The notes beneath the pieces were generated by a model. It was not told where the DNA came from, made no database searches, and worked only from the letters and a program-made list of their open reading frames with translations. Below, one piece after another: positions 57,724 to 64,000 of a stretch of DNA of 64,000 bases. Numbering within the stretch: position 1 is the stretch's first letter; every line of letters begins with the position of its first letter. Source of the DNA: Secundilactobacillus silagincola (GTDB taxonomy: Bacteria; Bacillota; Bacilli; Lactobacillales; Lactobacillaceae); the NCBI RefSeq assembly GCF_002583405.1, contig NZ_BCMJ01000002.1:1-64000 (forward strand), written 5' to 3'. The position numbers and the translations under genes were made by a program.

Positions 57724-58983
57724 TTGGATAATACTGTTAAAACAAGTAAAAAGAAGGATTTCTGGGGTTTCCCAGTCACCCACTTTACTTACTTCTTCAT
57801 GTGGCAAATTATTAATGGTTATTTAACACTTTGGATGGAACAAGTTGGCCATCTAAACGGGACCACAGCCGGATTCGTATTCTCAATGATGGCTGGTATG
57901 TCCTTAGTATTCCAACCAATTTTCGGGGTTATTTCCGATAAATTAGTCTTCAAAAAGAACTTATTAGTTACAATTGCGATTGCTGCTATTTTAATTGGAC
58001 CTTATTTCCAATGGTTATTCTTGCCACTAGTGCACATGAACGCTGCATTAGTTGCCGTCGTAACTGGTATCTTCTTGAGTTTCGTATTCAACGGTGGTGT
58101 TTCTGTTGTTGAACAATATGTCCAACGTGCCAGTCTTGCCAACGGTTTTGAATATGCTCACTCACGTATGGGTGGTTCATTAGCCGGTGCCTGCGCCTCA
58201 TTCTTAGGTGGTAAGCTCTTCCTATGGAGCCCTAACTCAATTTTCTGGGCATGTACTGTTATGGGTGCCATTTTAACCTTCACCATCATTTTCAGTGATA
58301 AAATTCACATGGAAAATGCTGCTGCTGCTGGTGACACCTCTGATTCACTTAACTGGGGCTTAATCGGTCAGATCTTCAAAATCCGTAACTTCTGGATTCT
58401 TTCAATCTTCTACATTGGTACTTCAGCTTTGTATGATGTTTTTGATCAACAATTCATCATCTTCTTCAAGACATACTTTAACAGTGCGTCTGCTGGTACC
58501 ACTGCATACAGTTATATGACTACTGCACAAATCGCTTTGGAATTCTTACTCATGTTCCCAATGCCATGGTTAATCAACAAGATTGGTTCACGTAATGGTT
58601 TGATTGCTTATGGTTGCATCTTAGCTATCCGGATCATTGGTAGTGCCCTTTCACCTAGTGTTGTTTGGGTTGTCATCCTTCGTTTGTTAGCTGGTTTCGA
58701 AATGCCTTTGGTATTAACTTCAATCATGAAGTACATTGCCGGAGCCTTCGATATCCGGGTTTACGCGACGGTTTATGCGTTAGCTTCTAATTTTGCTAAG
58801 CAAATATCCGTCTTCATCTTCTCTACTGTTGCTGGTAACTTATACGATTCAATCGGTTTCCAACACACTTACTTCGTTCTTGGTGCGATTGTTATTGTCG
58901 CAACAATCATTGCTGCATTATTCTTAACTAAGGAAAATCGTGTGGCTGCTGGTGAAGCTGAAGCTCCGGATGGTAGTAAATAG
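57724..58983 (+). CDS. MFS oligosaccharide:H+ symporter, LacY family
   Basis: A 419-residue twelve-helix symporter. FGVISDKLVFKKNLL in loop 2-3, FEYAHSRMGGSLAGA on helix 4-5 and the SALYDVFDQQFIIFFKTYF and RLLAGFEMPLVLTSIMKYI segments resemble LacY/CscB/RafB-type porters. The start is TTG 57724 after AGGAGTG. Paired with the GH43 enzyme, it should import arabino-oligosaccharides. An element copy with a terminator follows. Confidence 0.9.
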   Translation: MDNTVKTSKKKDFWGFPVTHFTYFFMWQIINGYLTLWMEQVGHLNGTTAGFVFSMMAGMSLVFQPIFGVISDKLVFKKNLLVTIAIAAILIGPYFQWLFLPLVHMNAALVAVVTGIFLSFVFNGGVSVVEQYVQRASLANGFEYAHSRMGGSLAGACASFLGGKLFLWSPNSIFWACTVMGAILTFTIIFSDKIHMENAAAAGDTSDSLNWGLIGQIFKIRNFWILSIFYIGTSALYDVFDQQFIIFFKTYFNSASAGTTAYSYMTTAQIALEFLLMFPMPWLINKIGSRNGLIAYGCILAIRIIGSALSPSVVWVVILRLLAGFEMPLVLTSIMKYIAGAFDIRVYATVYALASNFAKQISVFIFSTVAGNLYDSIGFQHTYFVLGAIVIVATIIAALFLTKENRVAAGEAEAPDGSK

Positions 58984-59000
58984 ATAATTTTTAATGTCAG

Positions 59001-59071
59001 AAATCTCAGGACGCGTTCCTGAGATTTTTTTGTGTTAAATTCTGGAATTTACCGAGTCATGTCACACTCTC
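59001..59071 (-). repeat. Dispersed nested-palindrome element, copy D (partial), with terminator
   Basis: The hairpin AAATCTCAGGA/TCCTGAGATTT at 59001-59027 with T run ends the GH43 operon. It is followed by GTTAAATTCTGGAATTTACC-GAGT and TGTCACACTCTC, the arm found in copies A and C. The second arm and tail are missing. Confidence 0.68.
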
Positions 59072-59123
59072 AATCTTGACAATTGTTTCAACGAGTTCTA
59101 ACATGAAATTATTTATAAATATT

Positions 59124-59367
59124 GTACATTGATGAGAAGAGTAATCAATTTTTAATTTTAAGAGAGTGCCGGTAGCTGGAAAGGCATCATTGAAGGTTGG
59201 TGAAGATGAGCTCGGAGTGCTAAACGCGTTCACGCGACGTTTACGGCAAGCAAACCGTTATCCTTGCATCGCTTGTTTGAGCGAACTGAGGCAGTTCTAT
59301 GGAACTGTAAATTTAGGTGGTACCACGATTGCAAATCGTCCTTGTTGTTATAACAGGGACTTTTTTT
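59124..59367 (+). promoter_or_regulatory. T-box riboswitch, specifier AUG (methionine)
   Basis: The conserved T-box sequence AGGTGGTACCACG is at 59315-59327, followed by terminator GTCCTTGTT/AACAGGGAC and seven T at 59338-59367. Stem I has AGAGAG (59161), apical TGCC-GGTAGCTGGAAA-GGCA and a long stem ATCAATTTTT/GAAGGTTGGT. The 3' side of the specifier loop reads GAAG-ATG-A (59202-59209), the same length and layout as the loop in glyQS, so the specifier is ATG. The TGGT of the antiterminator bulge pairs with an ACCA 3' end, consistent with tRNA-Met. It should let the downstream gene be transcribed when tRNA-Met is uncharged. Confidence 0.88.
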
Positions 59368-59406
59368 ATGGTTTAAAATCATTTACTAAGAAGAGGAGTA
59401 CTAACA

Positions 59407-60489
59407 ATGCGTATTGATGCAAAAGAAGAAAAGGTCTTTTTGAAGAAGGTATTAGCAGCCTTTCATTTTTCGGAGGAGGATGGAGAATTTCTTGCTGATA
59501 CCTTGGTTGATGCTGACCTACGTGGCATTTCATCACACGGTATTCAGCGGATCACTTGGTATACCAATATGATTAAGGACGGCACGATTGATCCCACTAA
59601 CAAGCCAGAGATTTTACGAGAAACACCGACCAGCTTGTTAGTTGACGCTAACAAAAACATGGGGCAGATTGCTTCTGGTTTTACCATGAAACGTTTGATT
59701 GAAAAAACGAAGAAGTTAGGTGTTTCCATTGCGGTCATTCGCAACTCTAACCACTTTGGAACTGCCGGTTACTACGCTCGGATGGCGGTTAAAGAGGGCT
59801 TGATTGGCATTGCAACAACCAATACGCGGCCATTAGTGCTCCCTACGAATTCCTTAGAGGCCTTTCTGGGGTCGAATGCTTTTGCGTTTACTTTTCCAGC
59901 AGAACCGCACCCATTTGTTTTTGACGGTGCGACCTCAGTGGTTTCAAGCGGTAAGATTCAAGTTTTAGCTAAAAAGGGTGAAAACATTCCCGGCGAATGG
60001 GCCGTAGGTGAAAATCGTCAAGTTGATCAGGATGCTCAGCGGGTTGAAGATAATTTATCGACCATTGCTTTCAGTGATGACCGGCCAGATGGTGGTGTTC
60101 TGACCTTAGGCGGTAACTTGGAGAATAATTCGAACTACAAGGGCTTCGGTAACTCATTAGTTGTTGAGATGCTGACGGGTATTCTTGCTCAAGGGTCAAT
60201 TTCTGCTGATACCAACAAAGGCAAACACGATTTCAGTCAGTTCTTCATGACCATGGATCCGTCACTGTTTGGGGATCTGGATACCCTAAAAGCCAATGTT
60301 TCAACGATGTTTGACCGCATCAGAAATTTGAAGCATTTACCAGGTACGGAAATCAAGATTCCCGGTGACCGTGAATATCGGCGCTATGCTGAAAACCAAA
60401 AGCAAGGCGTATTAATTGATGACAAGACGGCCGCTGAATTGGCGACACTTGGAGAAGAAGTTGGTGTTAAAGTGCCAGAAGCACTGTAA
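59407..60489 (+). CDS. Ldh2-family malate/L-lactate-type 2-hydroxyacid dehydrogenase
   Basis: A 360-residue NAD(P)-dependent oxidoreductase of the Ldh2 family, unrelated to classical LDH. The catalytic-site SSHGIQRI (His near residue 46) and NSNHFGTAGYYARMAVKEGLIG are conserved, with FVFDGATSVVSSGKI and GFGNSLVVEMLTGIL further on. Relatives act on malate, lactate, sulfolactate, ureidoglycolate or cyclic imino acids. GAGGAG precedes the ATG. It is controlled by the Met T-box immediately upstream, which suggests a role in methionine or its 2-keto/2-hydroxy analogue metabolism. Single gene with a strong terminator. Confidence 0.9.
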   Translation: MRIDAKEEKVFLKKVLAAFHFSEEDGEFLADTLVDADLRGISSHGIQRITWYTNMIKDGTIDPTNKPEILRETPTSLLVDANKNMGQIASGFTMKRLIEKTKKLGVSIAVIRNSNHFGTAGYYARMAVKEGLIGIATTNTRPLVLPTNSLEAFLGSNAFAFTFPAEPHPFVFDGATSVVSSGKIQVLAKKGENIPGEWAVGENRQVDQDAQRVEDNLSTIAFSDDRPDGGVLTLGGNLENNSNYKGFGNSLVVEMLTGILAQGSISADTNKGKHDFSQFFMTMDPSLFGDLDTLKANVSTMFDRIRNLKHLPGTEIKIPGDREYRRYAENQKQGVLIDDKTAAELATLGEEVGVKVPEAL

Positions 60490-60490
60490 A

Positions 60491-60541
60491 ATAATGATGA
60501 CGTTAGGTTCCCGATTATCGGCAATCTAACGTCATCATTAT
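60491..60541. terminator. Bidirectional terminator between the Ldh2 gene and ackA
   Basis: ATAATGATGACGTTAG and CTAACGTCATCATTAT form a perfect long stem between convergent genes. Confidence 0.87.
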
Positions 60542-60557
60542 TAATGGCTGTATTAGT

Positions 60558-61748
60558 TTAGTTCTGTGTTAATCTTTCCACATCGCGAACAATCATCAAC
60601 TCTTCGTTAGTTGGCACCACCATAACGGTTACCGGTGCACCATCTGGGCTGATCACCTGTTCCTTACCACGAACTTGGTTGCGGTCATGATCGATCTGAA
60701 TACCAAAGTAGCTTAACTGATCAGCAATTTTGGCACGCATATCAATGCCGTTTTCGCCAGAGCCAGCGGTGAATATCAGGGCGTCTAAGCCGTTTAATTC
60801 TGCGATATATGAGCCAATATAGCGGACGATTCGGTTAGCATACATGTCCAATGCCAACTTAGCTTGTGGATTGGTATCCTGAGCTGCTTCCAAATCACGT
60901 TGATCGGGTGACAGTTGAGAAATGCCTAGTAGACCGGATTTTTGGTTTAAAATATCGATCATATCACTCATCTTAACGTGCATTTTTTCAGCCAGGAATG
61001 TTACCAGCGAAGGATCGATGTCACCAGAACGAGTGGCCATCATGACACCAGCTAATGGCGTAAAGCCCATGGAAGTATCAACAACTTTGCCATGGTCAAA
61101 AGCGGTGATGGATGAGCCAGAGCCAAGGTGCAGAGTAATTAATTTTAAATCTGAGAGGGGTTTACCTAATAGTTCGGCTGCTCGTTTTGAAACGTAGCGG
61201 TGGCTGGTACCATGTGCACCGTATTTACGCGCACCGTATTTCTTGTAATATTCATAAGGAATGGGGTAAAGCGCGTTGATCTTTGGCATATCCGTGTACA
61301 GTGCAGTATCGAAGACGGCTACTTGCGGCACGTTTGGCAGCAATTGTTGGAAAATTTCAATGTACGTTGCTTCAATCGGATTGTGCAGTGGCGCATATTG
61401 AGAAAGCTCATGAATTTGCTTCAATACGGTATCATCAACGACGGCTGAATCTGAAAAAACTTCGCCACCAGCTACGACACGGTGACCGATGCCAGCAATT
61501 TCGTGCAAATGCTTAACGATGCCCGCTTCCTTTAGGTGAGAAAGAACCATTGCAGCTGCCAAGCGATAATCGATGTTATCTTGAGTGACCACGTACTTGT
61601 CGGCGTCAGGGCGCTTAACCGTAAAGACTGAACCGGGCAAGTTCAAGCGATCGACCAAACCTGAAGCGATTACCGTTTCATCCGGCATCGAAAATAGTTT
61701 CCACTTTAAAGTTGAACTACCTGCGTTGACTGCTAAAATTTTTGTCAT
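60558..61748 (-). CDS. ackA: Acetate kinase
   Basis: It makes ATP and acetate from acetyl phosphate, the product of phosphoketolase on pentoses. The 396-residue protein has LAVNAGSSTLKWKLF, GHRVVAGGE, AVFDTALYTDMP, HLGSGSSITAFDHGKVVDTSMGFTPL and TRSGDIDPSLV, all AckA signatures. AGGTGGGA precedes the ATG. A perfect cre box lies upstream of its promoter, in the position of the activating cre known for Bacillus ackA. Single gene. Confidence 0.97.
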   Translation of the reverse strand: MTKILAVNAGSSTLKWKLFSMPDETVIASGLVDRLNLPGSVFTVKRPDADKYVVTQDNIDYRLAAAMVLSHLKEAGIVKHLHEIAGIGHRVVAGGEVFSDSAVVDDTVLKQIHELSQYAPLHNPIEATYIEIFQQLLPNVPQVAVFDTALYTDMPKINALYPIPYEYYKKYGARKYGAHGTSHRYVSKRAAELLGKPLSDLKLITLHLGSGSSITAFDHGKVVDTSMGFTPLAGVMMATRSGDIDPSLVTFLAEKMHVKMSDMIDILNQKSGLLGISQLSPDQRDLEAAQDTNPQAKLALDMYANRIVRYIGSYIAELNGLDALIFTAGSGENGIDMRAKIADQLSYFGIQIDHDRNQVRGKEQVISPDGAPVTVMVVPTNEELMIVRDVERLTQN

Positions 61749-61771
61749 GATATATTCCCACCTCGTTGTTT

Positions 61772-61800
61772 TCTATAACCTAAATATAAGTCTAGTCTAA
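61772..61800 (-). promoter_or_regulatory. ackA promoter
   Basis: On the minus strand TTAGAC (61800-61795) and TATAGA (61777-61772) with a 17-base spacer. Confidence 0.6.
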
Positions 61801-61807
61801 CGGAGAA

Positions 61808-61821
61808 TGAAACCGTTTTCA
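61808..61821 (-). promoter_or_regulatory. cre box upstream of the ackA promoter
   Basis: TGAAACCGTTTTCA is a perfect 14/14 match, lying upstream of the -35 rather than over the promoter, which suggests activation by CcpA. Confidence 0.8.
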
Positions 61822-61898
61822 AGTGGCAGTAAAAAAGATCCCGCTAGCTAGGCGAAATCCCTTTATCTGGTGCGTTTGGTGACTGAAAGCAATTTTCA

Positions 61899-62540
61899 TC
61901 ATTGGTTATAGGTCTCAACGTTAACGTGGTCTGGGAAAATGGTTAATTCACTGACACTGCCATTTTGAGGGTAATTGCCCGTTGTGTCGACACCTAAATA
62001 ATCAATGATTGTGCGAATTAAGGTGCCGTGGCTGACTAGTAGAATTGACTCGCCGTTTTGACAGTGGTCACGCAGGGCGGTAAAACCTGTTTTAACGCGT
62101 GAAATTACGGCGTCATAGTCTTCGGCGGTATGTGATGGGTCACTTTGCTTCATGGCATCACGCGTCTCTTGGAGGCCACCAATCGCCATCAAATCGTCTT
62201 GACTGTGTTTGCCATACGGTGCGGCAATGCCGGCCCAAATGTCATCGGAATCTAAACCCTCGAAGAAGCCAAAGTTCACTTCACGAAAGGCGGGTAATTG
62301 AGTTACTTCACGCGGTGTCTGGTGGAGCTGATTTAAAATGATGTTACGGGTACTAATGGCTCGACCTAAGTCTGAAGAAAAAGCGCGGTCAAGAGTAACA
62401 CCCTGTAATTTTTCAGCGGCTTGTCCAGCTTGCTGGATGCCTTCATCTGACAGGTCAGAATCGATCCAACCTTGCATGCGATTGAAGCTATTTAACATCG
62501 TACTGCCATGGCGAACCAGATAAACGGTGAATGAGTTCAT
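61899..62540 (-). CDS. Histidine phosphatase family protein (phosphoglycerate mutase-like)
   Basis: A 213-residue member of the branch-1 histidine phosphatase superfamily. VYLVRHGSTMLN carries the nucleophilic His of the RHG motif, FSSDLGRAISTRNIIL the second Arg, FREVNFGFFEG the acid and LLVSHGTLIRTII the second His. Many such lactobacillus proteins are phosphatases rather than mutases, and the substrate is not evident. Single gene with a GAGGTAAT ribosome site. Confidence 0.9.
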   Translation of the reverse strand: MNSFTVYLVRHGSTMLNSFNRMQGWIDSDLSDEGIQQAGQAAEKLQGVTLDRAFSSDLGRAISTRNIILNQLHQTPREVTQLPAFREVNFGFFEGLDSDDIWAGIAAPYGKHSQDDLMAIGGLQETRDAMKQSDPSHTAEDYDAVISRVKTGFTALRDHCQNGESILLVSHGTLIRTIIDYLGVDTTGNYPQNGSVSELTIFPDHVNVETYNQ

Positions 62541-62695
62541 AGTGATTACCTCTTTCGAACGTAATTTCTTTAATTGTGCCGGATAATTGATGGATGTGCA
62601 ACTATGGTTGTTAAGAAATTCAATTTAAAGATTAATATGGACTTGATAGCGAAAATATCAGTATTATACTAAAAACAAAACATGGAGGCGTTGGA

Positions 62696-63481
62696 ATGAA
62701 AATTACAATTGCTTTAGCACAGATGGATATTAGTTTCGGTAAACCAGCCGAAAATTTTTCGAAGATTGAATCGTTTGTGGCACAAGCCGCTAGTGAACAC
62801 GCGGATATTGTGGTTTTTCCAGAAATGTGGAATACCGGCTATGATCTGAGTCGTTTTGATGATATTGCTGATGCAAACGGTAGCCAGGCACTGCATGTTT
62901 GTCAGGCACTTGCGCAAAAGTACCATATTATGATTCATGCTGGATCGGTTGCTACCAAGCGGGATCAGCAATTCTTTAATACCACGTATGTTTTTAATGA
63001 AGATGGTGAGTTACTGACTACGTACGATAAAGTTCATTTATTTGGCTTAATGCGTGAAGATGAATTTTTGACTCCCGGTAATGCTCAGGATCATTTCGAG
63101 GTAAAGGGGACACCTGCAACCAGTGTGATTTGTTACGACATTCGTTTTCCTGAATGGTTGCGAACATTGTCGCTATCAGGCAGCCGGATTATTTTCGTCC
63201 CAGCTGAGTGGCCAACACCGCGGATACCGCAGTGGCGAACACTATTAGCTGCACGAGCAATTGAAAATCAGAGTTTTGTTGTGGCCGTTAACCGGGTCGG
63301 TGCGGATCCAGATAACCATTTTGGTGGCCATTCAACCGTAATCGATCCGCTTGGTAACGAGGTTTTGACCCTTGGTGACGATGAAGAGTTGAAGACCGTT
63401 ACGATCAACACCAGTGCGATGGATAAGGTCCGTGGGTTTATGCCGGTGTTTGCTGATCGGCGTCCTGATTTATACGAATGA
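62696..63481 (+). CDS. Carbon-nitrogen hydrolase, omega-amidase-like
   Basis: A 261-residue nitrilase-superfamily amidase with the complete triad Glu43 (VFPEMWNTGY), Lys112 (YDKVHLFGLM) and Cys146 (SVICYDIRFPEW). It resembles YafV/MtnU-type omega-amidases, which hydrolyse 2-oxoglutaramate or 2-oxosuccinamate made when glutamine or asparagine transaminases recycle methionine's keto acid. GGAGG precedes the ATG. It lies 63 bases before luxS, which supports but does not prove a methyl-cycle role. Confidence 0.9.
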   Translation: MKITIALAQMDISFGKPAENFSKIESFVAQAASEHADIVVFPEMWNTGYDLSRFDDIADANGSQALHVCQALAQKYHIMIHAGSVATKRDQQFFNTTYVFNEDGELLTTYDKVHLFGLMREDEFLTPGNAQDHFEVKGTPATSVICYDIRFPEWLRTLSLSGSRIIFVPAEWPTPRIPQWRTLLAARAIENQSFVVAVNRVGADPDNHFGGHSTVIDPLGNEVLTLGDDEELKTVTINTSAMDKVRGFMPVFADRRPDLYE

Positions 63482-63507
63482 CACTGAGGCTCAATCAGCG
63501 GTATAAT
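63478..63507 (+). promoter_or_regulatory. luxS promoter
   Basis: ATGACA (63478) and TATAAT (63502) with an 18-base spacer; the -35 overlaps the end of the amidase gene. Confidence 0.6.
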
Positions 63508-63544
63508 AGTATTCGTACAGAGATTAATCTCAAGGAGGATTTTT

Positions 63545-64000
63545 ATGGCAAAAGTAGAAAGCTTTCAATTAGATCATACTAAGGTTAAGGCACCATATGT
63601 TCGTTTGATTACAGTGGAAAAGGGACCTAAGGGCGATGCGATTACCAACTTTGATTTACGGTTAGTTCAACCCAACGAAAATGCGATTCCAACTGCTGGA
63701 CTTCACACTATCGAACATTTATTAGCTGGTTTATTGCGTGACCGGATGGATGGGGTTATTGACTGTTCTCCATTTGGGTGCCGTACAGGGTTCCATCTCA
63801 TTATGTGGGGCGAACCAACAACGACTGAAGTTGCTAAGGCATTGAAGAGCTCACTGGAACAAATTGCTAACGATATTAAGTGGGAAGATGTTCCTGGAAC
63901 TGATATCACAAGTTGCGGTAACTACCGTGATCACTCGTTATTCTCTGCAAAGCAGTGGTCTCGTGATATTCTTGAAAAGGGTATTAGTGATGATCCGTTT
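63545..64000 (+). CDS. luxS: S-ribosylhomocysteine lyase (3' end outside window)
   Basis: LuxS cleaves S-ribosylhomocysteine to homocysteine and the AI-2 precursor DPD. The first 152 codons are present and the frame runs off the window. The metal site HTIEHLL gives His54, Glu57 and His58; Cys124 in [10 protein letters not shown] is the third ligand and Cys79 in [10 protein letters not shown] the catalytic Cys. AAGGAGG precedes ATG 63545. Only a handful of codons should be missing, as family proteins have about 157 residues. Confidence 0.96.
   Translation, partial: MAKVESFQLDHTKVKAPYVRLITVEKGPKGDAITNFDLRLVQPNENAIPTAGLHTIEHLLAGLLRDRMDGVIDCSPFGCRTGFHLIMWGEPTTTEVAKALKSSLEQIANDIKWEDVPGTDITSCGNYRDHSLFSAKQWSRDILEKGISDDPF

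Noticed and set aside
59166-59417. An 83-codon frame over the T-box leader
   Set aside because: The sequence is explained by T-box structure; the frame has no ribosome site and overlaps the start of the Ldh2 gene.

Overview
The window looks like the chromosome of a low-GC Gram-positive lactic acid bacterium of the family Lactobacillaceae. The support is an LPQTxE-type cell-wall sorting signal, an APF-like secreted protein, xylose and arabinose loci built like those of Lactiplantibacillus pentosus and Levilactobacillus brevis, CcpA cre boxes and a T-box leader. I cannot fix the species from sequence alone. No tRNA, rRNA, CRISPR array, phage or transposase gene was recognised.

Layout. 1-5 kb: the 3' part of a giant wall-anchored protein with about sixteen MBG-type repeats. 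5-6.6 kb: a TIM-barrel sugar isomerase-like protein and DNA glycosylase Tag. 6.7-11 kb: a two-component system, a secreted matrixin-type protease paired with a Kv-like potassium channel, and an APF-like protein. 11.2-13.5 kb: a sugar:H+ symporter and Ohr. 13.7-17.1 kb: an OpuC compatible-solute ABC transporter, followed by tandem REP-like palindromes. 17.5-19.7 kb: an aminotransferase-pncA-greA operon.

19.8-59 kb is a long plant-pentose and oligosaccharide utilisation region. It holds xylR-xylA-xylB; divergent xylQ (alpha-xylosidase) and xylP (transporter); a second XylR-like regulator; a GH1 phospho-beta-glucosidase overlapping a ROK sugar kinase; two near-duplicate OppA-type binding lipoproteins; fructokinase; an AraC-regulated small membrane protein-GPH transporter-GH127 operon; a frameshifted GH31 gene with its own AraC regulator; a second small membrane protein; araR; galM; araBDA; an aldo/keto reductase; an ArsR-type regulator; and a GH43 arabinofuranosidase with an MFS transporter. 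Ten cre-like boxes (nine here or at the nearby 12.7 kb symporter, one at ackA), three AraR-like operators and paired operators at the ROK- and AraC-type promoters suggest one region under CcpA with local specific regulators. Xylose and arabinose enter the pentose phosphate/phosphoketolase route, and ackA at 60.6 kb could make ATP from the acetyl phosphate produced.

59-64 kb: a T-box leader whose specifier reads AUG (Met) precedes an Ldh2-family dehydrogenase. Then come ackA, a histidine phosphatase, an omega-amidase-like hydrolase and the start of luxS, giving a possible methionine/activated-methyl theme.

The most interesting items are the Met T-box on a 2-hydroxyacid dehydrogenase; two small two-helix membrane proteins wired into arabinoside regulation; a dispersed nested-palindrome element at operon ends; two 21-bp direct repeats exactly 61 bp apart at an AraC-type promoter; and a one-base deletion in a GH31 gene just before its catalytic nucleophile.
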